Shown here in pieces: positions 49,798 to 57,955 of a stretch of DNA of 64,000 nt. The DNA comes from Pelomonas nitida (GTDB lineage Bacteria; Pseudomonadota; Gammaproteobacteria; Burkholderiales; Burkholderiaceae_C): assembly GCF_043555975.1 (NCBI RefSeq), contig NZ_JBIGIA010000019.1:33250-97249 (forward strand), written 5' to 3'. The stretch's first letter is position 1, and every line of letters starts with the position of its first letter. A program made the translations under genes and the position numbers. A model generated the notes under the pieces. It saw nothing but the letters and a program-made list of their open reading frames with translations. It did not search any database and had not been told where the DNA came from.

Positions 49798-51471
49798 ATG
49801 GCCACCCGCAAGAAGACCGAGGCGCCGCCGGCGACGGAGAGCGCGCCGTTTGCCGAGCTGATGCAGCAGATGGCGCACCTGCCGCAGATCTCGCCCACGG
49901 CGCTGGCCGATCTGCAGTCCGACTACCTCAAGCAGGCCACGGCGCTGTGGAACTCGGCGCTGGGCCAGGGCGAGGCGCCGGCCGTCAGCGACCGGCGTTT
50001 CGCGGCGCCGGCCTGGCGGGCCAACCCGGCGGCCAGCTTCATGACGCAGCTCTACCTGCTCAATGGCCGCACGCTGCAGCAGATGGCGGCTGCCATCGAG
50101 GCCGACGACAAGACCAAGGCGCGCATCCGCTTCGCCGTGCAGCAGTTCGTGGACGCGGCCTCGCCGAGCAACTTCCTGGCGCTCAACCCCGAGGCCCAGC
50201 AGCTCGCGCTCGACAGCCACGGTGAAACGCTGGCGCGCGGCCTGCAGCTGTTGTGGGCCGACGTGCAGCGCGGCCATGTGTCGCAGACCGATGAGAGCGC
50301 GTTCGAGGTGGGCCGCAACGTCGCCACGACGGCCGGCAGCGTCGTGTTTGAGAACGAGCTGTTCCAGCTCATCGAGTACGCGCCGCTGACGCCGCAAGTG
50401 CATGCACGGCCCTTCCTGCTGGTGCCGCCCTGCATCAACAAGTTCTACATCCTCGACCTGCAGCCCGACAACTCGCTGATCCGCTACGCCGTGACGCAGG
50501 GGCACCGGGTGTTCGTCGTGTCCTGGCGCAACCCCGACGCGTCGGTGCGTCATCTCACTTGGGACGACTACGTCGAGAGCGGCGTGATCCAGGCCATCCG
50601 CGTCGCGCAGTCCATCTCGGGCGAGGACAGGATCAACACGCTGGGCTTCTGCGTCGGCGGCACGCTGCTCGCGTGCGCGCTGGCGGTGCTGGCCGCGCGT
50701 GGCGAGCAGGCGGCGGCCAGCCTCACGCTGCTGACCACGCTGCTGGACTTCGCCGACAACGGCGTGCTGGATCTCTTCGTCGACGAGGCCAGCGTGCGGC
50801 TGCGCGAGGCCACGCTGGGGCTGGACTCGCCCAAGGGGCCGCAACTGCTGCACGGGCAGGAACTGGCCACGACCTTCAGCTTCCTGCGCCCGAACGACCT
50901 GGTCTGGAACTATGTCGTCGGCAACTACCTGCGCGGCGAGGCGCCGCCGGCCTTCGACCTGCTGTACTGGAACGGCGACTCGACCAACCTGCCCGGGCCC
51001 ATGTATTGCTGGTACCTGCGCCACACCTATTTGCAAAACGAGCTGAAGCTGCCGGGCCGGCTCACCGTCTGCGGCGAGAAGCTGGACCTGACCGCCATCG
51101 ACGCACCGGTCTACGTCTACGGCTCGCGCGAGGACCACATCGTGCCCTGGCAGGCGGCCTACCGCAGCACGCAGCTCTTCGCGGGCCGCTCGCGCTTCGT
51201 CATGGGCGCCTCGGGCCATATCGCGGGCGTCATCAACCCGCCCGCCAAGGGCAAGCGCAGCCACTGGATTGCCAAGAGCCCGGCGCTGCCCGCCGAGCCC
51301 GAGGCCTGGCTGCGCGGTGCGACGGAATACCCGGGCAGCTGGTGGACGGACTGGTCCACCTGGCTGGCCGCGCACGCCGGGGCGCTGAAGCCGGCACCCA
51401 AGGCGCCCGGCAACCGCAAGTTCAAGGCGATCGAGCCCGCGCCCGGACGCTACGTCAAGGTGAAGGCATGA
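49798..51471 (+). CDS. phaC: Class I poly(3-hydroxyalkanoate) synthase
   Basis: 557 residues; GAAGGAGATCG lies ahead of the ATG. Polymerises (R)-3-hydroxybutyryl-CoA into PHB granules. The lipase-like box GFCVGG puts the nucleophile at Cys285. The catalytic Asp is in VYVYGSREDHIVPW and the His in GASGHIAGVINPP. The N-terminal block (PFAELMQQMAHLPQISP) is the class I type. It is followed by phaA and phaB on the same strand, the classic phaCAB order. Confidence 0.97.
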   Translation: MATRKKTEAPPATESAPFAELMQQMAHLPQISPTALADLQSDYLKQATALWNSALGQGEAPAVSDRRFAAPAWRANPAASFMTQLYLLNGRTLQQMAAAIEADDKTKARIRFAVQQFVDAASPSNFLALNPEAQQLALDSHGETLARGLQLLWADVQRGHVSQTDESAFEVGRNVATTAGSVVFENELFQLIEYAPLTPQVHARPFLLVPPCINKFYILDLQPDNSLIRYAVTQGHRVFVVSWRNPDASVRHLTWDDYVESGVIQAIRVAQSISGEDRINTLGFCVGGTLLACALAVLAARGEQAAASLTLLTTLLDFADNGVLDLFVDEASVRLREATLGLDSPKGPQLLHGQELATTFSFLRPNDLVWNYVVGNYLRGEAPPAFDLLYWNGDSTNLPGPMYCWYLRHTYLQNELKLPGRLTVCGEKLDLTAIDAPVYVYGSREDHIVPWQAAYRSTQLFAGRSRFVMGASGHIAGVINPPAKGKRSHWIAKSPALPAEPEAWLRGATEYPGSWWTDWSTWLAAHAGALKPAPKAPGNRKFKAIEPAPGRYVKVKA

Positions 51472-51734
51472 CATGGACAGCCCCTCGCCCGGTCTTGCCC
51501 CGGCTGAACGCCGGCAAGCCCAGTCTGGGACCGCCTTGCGGCTCGCGCCGCAACGCTTCGGCAGGCACAGTCCGTCCACTGGACGGCCTGAGTCCGGCCT
51601 CAGCCCCCGAGGGGACGGCGATGCTTGCGGCATCGAGCCGCAAGCACATCGCCCGACGGGCCGGCTTGGGGCGGCCCGGCGCTCGGCCCGAGGAAATTCC
51701 CGCCTGATATTCAATCACTGAAGGAGACCCAAGC
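51472..51734 (+). promoter_or_regulatory. Structured phaC-phaA intergenic region
   Basis: 263 bp with no supported gene. CCGTCC/GGACGG (about 51570-51584) forms a small hairpin, and TGCTTGCGGC (51622-51631) with GCCGCAAGCA (51637-51646) forms a perfect 10-bp stem with a 5-base loop, extended by GAT/ATC. The second lacks a T-run, so it is not a plain terminator; it may stabilise or adjust the phaA-phaB message. GAAGGAGA just before 51735 is the phaA ribosome site. Confidence 0.5.
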
Positions 51735-52919
51735 ATGAGCCAGCAAGACATCGTCATCGTCGCCGCGGCGCGCACCGCCATCGGCAAGTTCGGCGGCACG
51801 CTCGCCAAGACGCCCGCCAGCGAGCTGGGCGCAGCCGTCATCCAGGACCTGCTGCGCCGCACCGGGCTGGTGGGTGACCAGGTCAGCGAAGTGATCCTGG
51901 GCCAGGTGCTGACGGCCGGCGTGGGGCAGAACCCGGCGCGCCAGGCGGTCATCAAGGCCGGCCTGCCGCAGGTGGTGCCGGCCATGACCATCAACAAGGT
52001 CTGCGGCTCGGGGCTGAAGGCGGTCATGCTGGCCGCGCAGGCCATCCGCGACGGTGACAGCGACATCGTCATCGCTGGCGGCCAGGAGAGCATGAGCCTG
52101 AGCCCCCACGTGCTGCCGAACTCGCGCGACGGCCAGCGCATGGGCGACTGGAAGATGATCGACTCGATGATCGTCGACGGCCTGTGGGATGTGTACAACC
52201 AGTACCACATGGGCATCACGGCCGAGAACGTCGCCAAGAAGTACGGCATCACGCGCGAGCAGCAGGACGCGCTGGCGCTGGGCAGCCAGCAAAAGGCCGC
52301 CGCCGCGCAGGACGCCGGCCGCTTCAAGGACGAGATCGTGCCGATCAGCCTGCCGCAGAAGAAGGGCGATCCCGTCGTGTTTGCCGCTGACGAGTTCATC
52401 AACCGCAAGTCCAACGCCGAGGCGCTGGCCGGGCTGCGGCCGGCCTTCGACAAGGCCGGCACCGTGACAGCGGGCAACGCCTCGGGCCTGAACGACGGCG
52501 CGGCGGGTGTGGTCGTCATGACGGCGGCGCGGGCGGCGGCGCTGGGCCTCACGCCGCTGGGCCGTATCGCGTCCTACGCCTCGGCGGGCCTGGATCCGGC
52601 GCTGATGGGCATGGGCCCCGTGCCGGCCGCGCAGAAGGCGTTGGCGCGCGCGGGCTGGAAGGCCGCCGACCTCGATCTGCTGGAAATCAACGAGGCCTTC
52701 GCGGCCCAGGCCTGTGCCGTGCACAACGAGATGGGCTGGGACACGAGCAAGGTCAACGTCAATGGCGGCGCCATCGCGCTGGGCCATCCCATCGGCGCCA
52801 GCGGCTGCCGCGTGCTCGTTACGCTGCTGCACGAGATGGCGCGGCGCGGCGCCAAGAAGGGCATCGCCTCGCTGTGCATCGGCGGCGGCATGGGCGTGGC
52901 CCTGACCATCGAGCGTTGA
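51735..52919 (+). CDS. phaA: Acetyl-CoA acetyltransferase (beta-ketothiolase)
   Basis: 394 residues. Condenses two acetyl-CoA to acetoacetyl-CoA, the first PHB step. Active-site Cys in NKVCGSGLKAVMLA (about 89), GGQESMSLSPHV, NEAFAAQA, and the second Cys region ALGHPIGASGCRV. Length matches biosynthetic thiolases. phaB follows after 40 bp with its own AAGGAGA site. Confidence 0.96.
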   Translation: MSQQDIVIVAAARTAIGKFGGTLAKTPASELGAAVIQDLLRRTGLVGDQVSEVILGQVLTAGVGQNPARQAVIKAGLPQVVPAMTINKVCGSGLKAVMLAAQAIRDGDSDIVIAGGQESMSLSPHVLPNSRDGQRMGDWKMIDSMIVDGLWDVYNQYHMGITAENVAKKYGITREQQDALALGSQQKAAAAQDAGRFKDEIVPISLPQKKGDPVVFAADEFINRKSNAEALAGLRPAFDKAGTVTAGNASGLNDGAAGVVVMTAARAAALGLTPLGRIASYASAGLDPALMGMGPVPAAQKALARAGWKAADLDLLEINEAFAAQACAVHNEMGWDTSKVNVNGGAIALGHPIGASGCRVLVTLLHEMARRGAKKGIASLCIGGGMGVALTIER

Positions 52920-52959
52920 ACCACATTCCCCAACCTGCAACCACGACAAGGAGACATCC

Positions 52960-53697
52960 ATGAGCCAGAAGATTGCTTACGTCACGGGCGGCATGGGCGG
53001 CATCGGCACCGCCATCTGTCAGAAGCTCGCCAAGGCGGGTTTCAAGGTCATCGCGGGCTGCGGCCCGAGCCGCGACTACCAGAAGTGGCTGGACGAGCAG
53101 AAGGCGCTGGGCTTCACGTTCCACGCCTCGGTGGGCAACGTGGCGGACTGGGACTCCACGGTCGAGGCTTTCGCCAAGGCCATCCGCGAGCATGGCGACA
53201 TCGACGTGCTGGTGAACAACGCCGGCATCACGCGCGACCGCATGTTCCTGAAGATGACGCCCGACGACTGGAAGGCCGTCATCGACACCAACCTGAACTC
53301 CATGTTCAACGTGACCAAGCAGGTCGTGCCGGGCATGGTGGAGAAGGGCTGGGGCCGCATCATCCAGATCTCGTCGGTCAACGGCGAGAAGGGCCAGGCC
53401 GGGCAGACCAACTATTCCGCCGCCAAGGCCGGCATGCACGGCTTCACGATGGCGCTGGCGCAGGAGCTCGCGAGCAAGGGCGTGACGGTCAACACCGTCA
53501 GCCCCGGCTACATCGGCACCGACATGGTCAAGGCCATCAAGCCCGAGATCCTGGAGAAGATCGTCGCGACCATCCCCGTGCGGCGCCTGGGCACGCCGGA
53601 GGAAATTGGCTCAGTGGTGACCTGGCTGGCCGGCGAGGACAGCGGCTTCACGACGGGCGCTGATTTCTCGTGCAACGGCGGCCTGCATATGGGCTGA
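52960..53697 (+). CDS. phaB: Acetoacetyl-CoA reductase
   Basis: 245 residues, short-chain dehydrogenase. NADPH-dependent reduction of acetoacetyl-CoA to (R)-3-hydroxybutyryl-CoA. Nucleotide-binding YVTGGMGGIGTAICQKL, NNAGITRDRMFLKM, catalytic Ser in ISSVNGEKGQ and YxxxK in YSAAKAG. The PhaB-specific GQAGQTNYSAAK block is present. Its last 87 bp are antisense to a convergent gene. Confidence 0.96.
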   Translation: MSQKIAYVTGGMGGIGTAICQKLAKAGFKVIAGCGPSRDYQKWLDEQKALGFTFHASVGNVADWDSTVEAFAKAIREHGDIDVLVNNAGITRDRMFLKMTPDDWKAVIDTNLNSMFNVTKQVVPGMVEKGWGRIIQISSVNGEKGQAGQTNYSAAKAGMHGFTMALAQELASKGVTVNTVSPGYIGTDMVKAIKPEILEKIVATIPVRRLGTPEEIGSVVTWLAGEDSGFTTGADFSCNGGLHMG

Positions 53698-54138
53698 GCG
53701 GCGGGTCAGCACCGACAGCTGGCGCGGCGTGGCCCGCAGGCCTTGCGGCGCCATGACGATGCGGGCCGAGGCGTGCGGGCGGCGCTGCCACTGGTCCAGC
53801 GCGTCCATCACGCGCTCCCAGGCGCGGTTGTCGTAGACCACGGCCGCGAACAGGTTGTCCCGGCGAGGTTGCTGCCGCGTCGCGGACTCCACCAGCTGCC
53901 GCATCGGCTCGGCCGCCAGCTTCAGGAAGCTGTTCAGGTCGCCGAAGGCAGCACCCACACGGTGGAAGAGCACGCCGTTTTGCAGCTCGGCCGCCTTGTG
54001 CGAGGGGGTCAAGACCAGACGCGTGAACACGCGCGCCTGCCCGGCCCCGAGGAGCTCGATGCAGAACTCGCGTCGCCAGCCGGTGAGGGCCTGGTCTTGC
54101 GTCAGGGCGGGCAGTTGGGAGTCGATCTGGAGGTCCAT
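53611..54138 (-). CDS. Hypothetical protein
   Basis: 175 residues from ATG 54138 (54159 is also possible). No signal peptide or membrane helix. The visible blocks are CIELLGAGQARVFTRLVLTP, NGVLFHRVGAAFGDLNSFLKLAAEPMRQLV and NLFAAVVYDNRAWERVMDALDQWQRRP. No family recognised; the neighbourhood suggests no function. The C-terminal end overlaps phaB antisense, so the end may be slightly different in practice. Confidence 0.5.
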   Translation of the reverse strand: MDLQIDSQLPALTQDQALTGWRREFCIELLGAGQARVFTRLVLTPSHKAAELQNGVLFHRVGAAFGDLNSFLKLAAEPMRQLVESATRQQPRRDNLFAAVVYDNRAWERVMDALDQWQRRPHASARIVMAPQGLRATPRQLSVLTRRSAHMQAAVAREISARREAAVLAGQPGHH

Positions 54139-54284
54139 GGATGCAGTGTGGGTCGCCATCGCGGCGCGCGCTACTGCCATCTGTATCGTGATGCTTCAGC
54201 GCTGCCGTGGGCTGACGCATCACGAAACAAATGCCCGGGATTGCCGGCCCGTGCTGACGTCTTGCAACGGCTGGGCCGGCGTGT

Positions 54285-54758
54285 TCAGCCGGGCATCGGC
54301 TTGGCGACCATCAGGTAGAACACCAGCAGCATGGCGGCAAAGGCGGGGTAGCCCAGCGCCTCCCAGCCGCGCTGCCAGCGGCGGTAGCGCGGCGACAGCG
54401 GGCGGCCTTCGTGCAGCGCGGCTTCCAGCTCCCGTGCCATTCGTAACTGCAGCACCAGCACCGGCAGCCAGCAGGCGCCGGCCAGCAGGTACAGCGCCAG
54501 CGACGCGGCCAGCCACGGCGCGCTGAGTGGCCAGCCGGCCGTGTGGGCGAGCCAGGCGCCGCTGAGCGGCTGCACGATGACGGCCGGCGTCGTGAACCAC
54601 CAGTCGGCCCGCACCACCAGGCGGGCAACGACGGCGCGGGCCTCCAGGCTGGCGCAGCGGTTGGCGAAGAACAGGTAGAAGGCCGACCCGAAGCCGGTGC
54701 CGACGAGCAGCACGCTGGAGACGACGTGCAGCCATTTGACGATCAGATAGGTTGTCAT
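54285..54758 (-). CDS. DUF2269 family membrane protein
   Basis: 157 residues with four membrane helices (VKWLHVVSSVLLVGTGFGSAFY first). The pattern KWLHVVSSVLLVGTGFG ... WWFTTPAVIVQPLSG matches DUF2269. Last gene of the minus-strand operon headed by the GbsR-type regulator; its start overlaps the DoxX-like gene by ATGA. Role unknown; His and aromatic residues in helix 1 hint at a haem- or quinone-related family, which is speculation. Confidence 0.85.
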   Translation of the reverse strand: MTTYLIVKWLHVVSSVLLVGTGFGSAFYLFFANRCASLEARAVVARLVVRADWWFTTPAVIVQPLSGAWLAHTAGWPLSAPWLAASLALYLLAGACWLPVLVLQLRMARELEAALHEGRPLSPRYRRWQRGWEALGYPAFAAMLLVFYLMVAKPMPG

Positions 54759-55120
54759 GGTTTCGCGTCCTTGTTCGCCAGCACGGCCAGCAGCGCCAGC
54801 ACCGGCAGGTTTTTCAGCAGCGCGCCGAACGGGTCCAGCCACAGCGTCGGCACGAGCAGCGTGGCCAGCGCCGTCATGCCCAGCACGCCCACGGCGGCGA
54901 GCCGGTAGCTGGCGGCGCCGGGGCGCAGCAGGAGGAGCAGCCCGATGGCGGCATCCCAGGCGCAACCGAGCAGCACCAGGGCCAGGGCGGGGGCGGCGCC
55001 CATGCCGGTGGCGTCCTGCAGCAGCTTGACCCCGGTGGCGCCGCCGTCGTGCAGGCTGGCCGCGACCGTGCCCCACCACAGCAGCACCAGCGACGCCTGT
55101 GCGAAGCGGTGGGTGTTCAT
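54755..55120 (-). CDS. DoxX-like membrane protein
   Basis: 121 residues, four predicted membrane helices (ASLVLLWWGTVAASL, APALALVLLGCAWDAAIGLLLLL, LAAVGVLGMTALATLLVPTLWL, NLPVLALLAVLA). The layout and ending WLDPFGALLKNLPVLALL match DoxX-like proteins. It overlaps both flanking genes by ATGA, so all are translated as one operon (SDR, DoxX-like, DUF2269). Confidence 0.82.
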   Translation of the reverse strand: MNTHRFAQASLVLLWWGTVAASLHDGGATGVKLLQDATGMGAAPALALVLLGCAWDAAIGLLLLLRPGAASYRLAAVGVLGMTALATLLVPTLWLDPFGALLKNLPVLALLAVLANKDAKP

Positions 55121-55935
55121 GCCCAGGCCCCGTCCAGCGCGCTGCGCAGCGGGCGGCCCAGCGGCGTGGCGGCGGGTGCCGCGAGGCTGTCGTGGGCCAG
55201 CAGTTCCAGCGCCGTGCTGCACCAGGGCCCCAGCGCCACCAGGTCGCCCAGGCGGGCCGAGGCGCGGGTCAGTGCGGCCGGCACCACGAGCTCGCGTGCG
55301 GGAGGCAGGCCGCGTGCGGCGCGGCGGCGGGCGATCCAGCCGGCTACCGGGGCCGCCTCCGGGCCCACGGCCGTCCATGACGCCGCCGCCTCCGGTGCCG
55401 CCAGCGCCGCGACGATGCCGTCGGCCAGGTCTTCGACGCGGATGGGCTGCACCTGGCAGCGCGCCACCTCGGCCGGCAGCGGCAGCCAGGGCAGGCGGGC
55501 GAGCTGGTCCAGCAGGCGGCTGCTGACGCCGCCCACCCCCACCACGAGGCTGGGCCGCACGATGCAGGCCCGCCCGGCCAGCGCCACCTCACCGGCGCGC
55601 TTGCTGCGGGCGTAGGCGCTGATGCCGCCACAAAGCGCCGACACATGCACGAGGCGCGGCACGCCTGCGGCGGCGCAGGCGTCGGCCAGTGCTGCAGGCG
55701 CGCGGTGATGCAACAGGTCCAGCAGGTCGCTCACGCCGCCCGCCTGGTCGCGCAGGCAGCCGGCCGCGTAGACGACGCCTTGCACGCCGGCCAGCAGCGG
55801 CTGCCAGGCGGCCGGCTGGTCCCAGGCCGTGACCGGGCGAAGGGCGGCGCGCACCGCCTCGTGCCCGTTGGCCGCCAGCGCCTGGCAGACCTGCCGCCCG
55901 ATGAAGCCGCCGGCACCGATGACGAGGATCTTCAT
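55117..55935 (-). CDS. NAD(P)-binding SDR-like protein
   Basis: 272 residues, atypical extended SDR. Nucleotide motif KILVIGAGGFIGRQV at the N-terminus, VVYAAGCLRD, VHVSALCGG, then the Tyr-Lys pair is replaced by YARSKRAGE (YxxxK present: Y-A-R-S-K). This family acts on quinones or ubiquinone-binding complexes elsewhere, e.g. NDUFA9-like proteins. Third gene of the GbsR-controlled operon, 3 bp after a small membrane-protein gene. Confidence 0.85.
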   Translation of the reverse strand: MKILVIGAGGFIGRQVCQALAANGHEAVRAALRPVTAWDQPAAWQPLLAGVQGVVYAAGCLRDQAGGVSDLLDLLHHRAPAALADACAAAGVPRLVHVSALCGGISAYARSKRAGEVALAGRACIVRPSLVVGVGGVSSRLLDQLARLPWLPLPAEVARCQVQPIRVEDLADGIVAALAAPEAAASWTAVGPEAAPVAGWIARRRAARGLPPARELVVPAALTRASARLGDLVALGPWCSTALELLAHDSLAAPAATPLGRPLRSALDGAWA

Positions 55936-55938
55936 GAC

Positions 55939-56334
55939 TCACACCCACCGGTCGTCAGCCGCGGTGGTGTTGGCCGGCGCGCGGTGCACCGCCACCCCGG
56001 GCTTGGCCAGCCGCGCCTGCACGGGCGCCCACACGCGGCGCGTGATGACGGCGATGCTGACGAAGCAGCCGGCCGCTGCCAGCCACAGCGCGCGGTGCAC
56101 GGCGTCCAGCAGGCTGCCGTCGAAGTTGCCGAAGCTCAGCGCCAGCACCAGGGTGCCGGCGATGGCGAGGACGTAGGCGCTGCGCACCCAGAAGTGCGCG
56201 CCGACCTTGCCGGGCAGCGGCTCCACGCACAGCGAGTCCAGCACCACCAGCAGGATGGGGCGCAGGTAGCTGAGGGCGATGACGGGGCCGAGCACGGCGA
56301 TGGCGAGGGTGATGACGAAGTTCAGTTCGGACAT
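55939..56334 (-). CDS. Hypothetical membrane protein
   Basis: 131 residues with three or four membrane helices (FVITLAIAVLGPVIALSYLRPILLVVL, SAYVLAIAGTLVLALSF, ALWLAAAGCFVSIAVI) and a charged C-terminus. No family recognised. GGAGAG lies before its ATG. It sits between the DCC-type gene and the SDR gene on the same strand, so it is part of the operon. Confidence 0.75.
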   Translation of the reverse strand: MSELNFVITLAIAVLGPVIALSYLRPILLVVLDSLCVEPLPGKVGAHFWVRSAYVLAIAGTLVLALSFGNFDGSLLDAVHRALWLAAAGCFVSIAVITRRVWAPVQARLAKPGVAVHRAPANTTAADDRWV

Positions 56335-56356
56335 GGTGGCTCTCCTGGGGTTGAAG

Positions 56357-56779
56357 TCAGCGGCTGCGGCAGGCGCCGTCGGGTGCGCAGCTGCCGGTGT
56401 GCAGGTGTGCGGCCTTCAGCAGCCAGCGCGGCAGGCGGTAGCGGTGGTCGGCCAGCCAGTCGTAGGCCGGTCGCGCCAGCCGGGCGACGGTGGGGTGGGC
56501 CAGCAAGCGGGAGATGCGGTGGTGGCCCGTGGCGGCATAGGCCGCCTGCACGGCGGGCACGCCCACCAGCCAGCTGCCGTCTGGCTGCTGCACATGCAGC
56601 CGCGCCATCAGCGCGGCCTGGGTCACGCCCAGCGCAGCGGCATCGAAGCCGGGCTGGGCGATGTCCACGAAGCGCAGCCGGCCGGCCGTGTTGTGGCGCA
56701 TCAGCAGGCCCATCTCGCTGCGGCACAGCGGGCAGGCGCCGTCGTAGTAGACCGTGAGGGTAGGGTTGTTTGCAGTCAT
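56357..56779 (-). CDS. Thiol-disulfide oxidoreductase DCC family (DUF393) protein
   Basis: 140 residues. TLTVYYDGACPLCRSEMGLL is the DCC signature with a CxxC thioredoxin-like site (C-P-L-C). FVDIAQPGFD and the region DGSWLVGVPAVQAAY also match. The C-terminus adds two Cys (GSCAPDGACRSR), possibly a second redox pair. First gene after the regulator; an operator-like box lies 9-29 bp upstream of its start. Confidence 0.88.
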   Translation of the reverse strand: MTANNPTLTVYYDGACPLCRSEMGLLMRHNTAGRLRFVDIAQPGFDAAALGVTQAALMARLHVQQPDGSWLVGVPAVQAAYAATGHHRISRLLAHPTVARLARPAYDWLADHRYRLPRWLLKAAHLHTGSCAPDGACRSR

Positions 56780-56787
56780 TGCGGTTG

Positions 56788-56808
56788 TTTCAGTAAAAAG
56801 AGAAATTG
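56788..56808. promoter_or_regulatory. Second GbsR-type operator-like box
   Basis: TTTCAGTAAAAAGAGAAATTG matches 17 of 21 positions of the box before the regulator gene (57469-57489). It lies just upstream of the DCC gene start (56779), within the 68-bp gap between the regulator and the DCC gene. Sharing of a specific box by the two starts supports one regulator controlling both. Confidence 0.6.
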
Positions 56809-56847
56809 CAAGGCAAAAAAAGGGGCGGCGTGGCGGCCCCGGGCAGA

Positions 56848-57444
56848 TCAGCCCATCGGCGGCATGGGCGGCGTGACGGGAAAGACGCTGGCGGCGGCGG
56901 GCTCCGGCGCGTCTACAGGGCTGGCCGGCCGCACGAAGCGCTGCACTTGCGCGCCCAGCCGCAGGATCTTCTCCAGCGTGGCCGGCGTGAGCCGCAGCAT
57001 CTCGTCGCTCCAGCTGCCCAGCGTCTGCATGAGTTCCAGCGTGCTGCGCAGGCGGTCCTGCATGGCGGGCGATTCCTTCTCCAGCGCCGGGTCGGCGGCG
57101 AGGTCTTTCAGCAGCGCCACGGTGGGGTCGAACTCACGCTCCTTGCGCTCGCGCACGATGATGCGGAACAGCTCCCACACATCGCCCGACGTCTCGTAGT
57201 AATCGCGCCGGTCGCCCAGCACGTGGGTCACGCGGATGAGCCGCCAGTTCAGCAGCTCCTTCAGGCTGTTGCTGACGTTGGAGCGCGCCAGCGCCAGCGT
57301 GTCGGCGATGTCCTCGGCGTGCAGTGGCTGGCCATGCACATAGAGCAGCGCATGGATCTGCGCCACGCTGCGGTTCACGCCCCAGTTGGTGCCCATCTCG
57401 CCCCAGTGGACGATGAAGCGGCGGCTGATGTCGGTGAGTTCCAT
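56848..57444 (-). CDS. GbsR/MarR family transcriptional regulator
   Basis: 198 residues from ATG 57444. The winged helix shows VAQIHALLYVHGQPLHAEDIADTLALARSNVSNSLKELLNWRLI, then GDRRDYYETSGDVWELFRIIVRERKEREFDP, the GbsR/YuaC type. A long helical C-terminus is followed by a Pro/Ala-rich end. An 8-bp perfect inverted repeat lies about 22 bp before its ATG, consistent with autoregulation. It heads the operon with DCC, membrane, SDR, DoxX-like and DUF2269 genes. Confidence 0.88.
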   Translation of the reverse strand: MELTDISRRFIVHWGEMGTNWGVNRSVAQIHALLYVHGQPLHAEDIADTLALARSNVSNSLKELLNWRLIRVTHVLGDRRDYYETSGDVWELFRIIVRERKEREFDPTVALLKDLAADPALEKESPAMQDRLRSTLELMQTLGSWSDEMLRLTPATLEKILRLGAQVQRFVRPASPVDAPEPAAASVFPVTPPMPPMG

Positions 57445-57466
57445 GGCGTGTAGCTTACGGCGTCTG

Positions 57467-57490
57467 AAATTTCTGTCAACAGAGAAATTT
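57467..57490. promoter_or_regulatory. Inverted-repeat operator of the GbsR-type regulator
   Basis: AAATTTCT (57467-57474) and AGAAATTT (57483-57490) are a perfect 8-bp inverted repeat around GTCAACAG. It lies about 22 bp upstream of the regulator start. Its inner part recurs before the DCC gene, see the box at 56788-56808. Confidence 0.7.
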
Positions 57491-57943
57491 TGGCGACTGC
57501 TCTGACTTGCTGAGCGTGCAGGTCGGGGCAGCCGGCGCGGCGCGGTGGTGTTGAGGGTGCCTGGATGGAAGGGCGGCAGTCGGCCAGGAGCGGCCGGTGA
57601 CGACGGACTGCTCCATGGCGGCCCCGCGGCTTGCGGCTCGCGCACCAGCTATCGAGTTGGCGTCGCCACCGCCGAAGCCGACCTGATGCGACGACCTGGC
57701 ACCAGGGTTCTCCGCGTGAGCGACGGGCTACTGGCAATGGCAACATCTTTGCGCCCGCAGGCCGGCGTCATCCCTCGACAGCTTTGTACCCAGCGCGGCA
57801 TTTGGTCTGAAAAATAGCACCCGATTAGCAGCGCGGCGGAGCGGAGGAAATTCATATGCAACAAGCACTTGGCCCGGCCGCCGGGCGACCCGTTGCGGCG
57901 CGGGTTGGCGTGATAAACCGTGCCGTCCTGCGGTCTACAACAC

Positions 57944-57950
57944 GTTAGGA
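57944..57950 (+). other. Integron-type 3' core (GTTAGGA) opening the cassette array
   Basis: GTTAGGA sits 6 bases before the ATG of the SMI1/KNR4 gene, the usual distance in integron cassettes. It matches GTTRRR but has A where Y is expected. Upstream arms are not recognisable, so it may be a worn attC or attI. Confidence 0.35.
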
Positions 57951-57955
57951 ATCTA

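Larger units (their letters stand above)
57445..57955. other. Gene-free stretch between regulator and cassette array
   Basis: 511 bp. It holds the operator at 57467-57490. The remainder is high-GC until about 57800 and shows no convincing gene on either strand. From there the base composition falls. It ends with GTTAGGA (57944-57950), which resembles an attC/attI 3' core, just before the first array gene. No integrase gene and no clear attI are seen. Confidence 0.6.
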
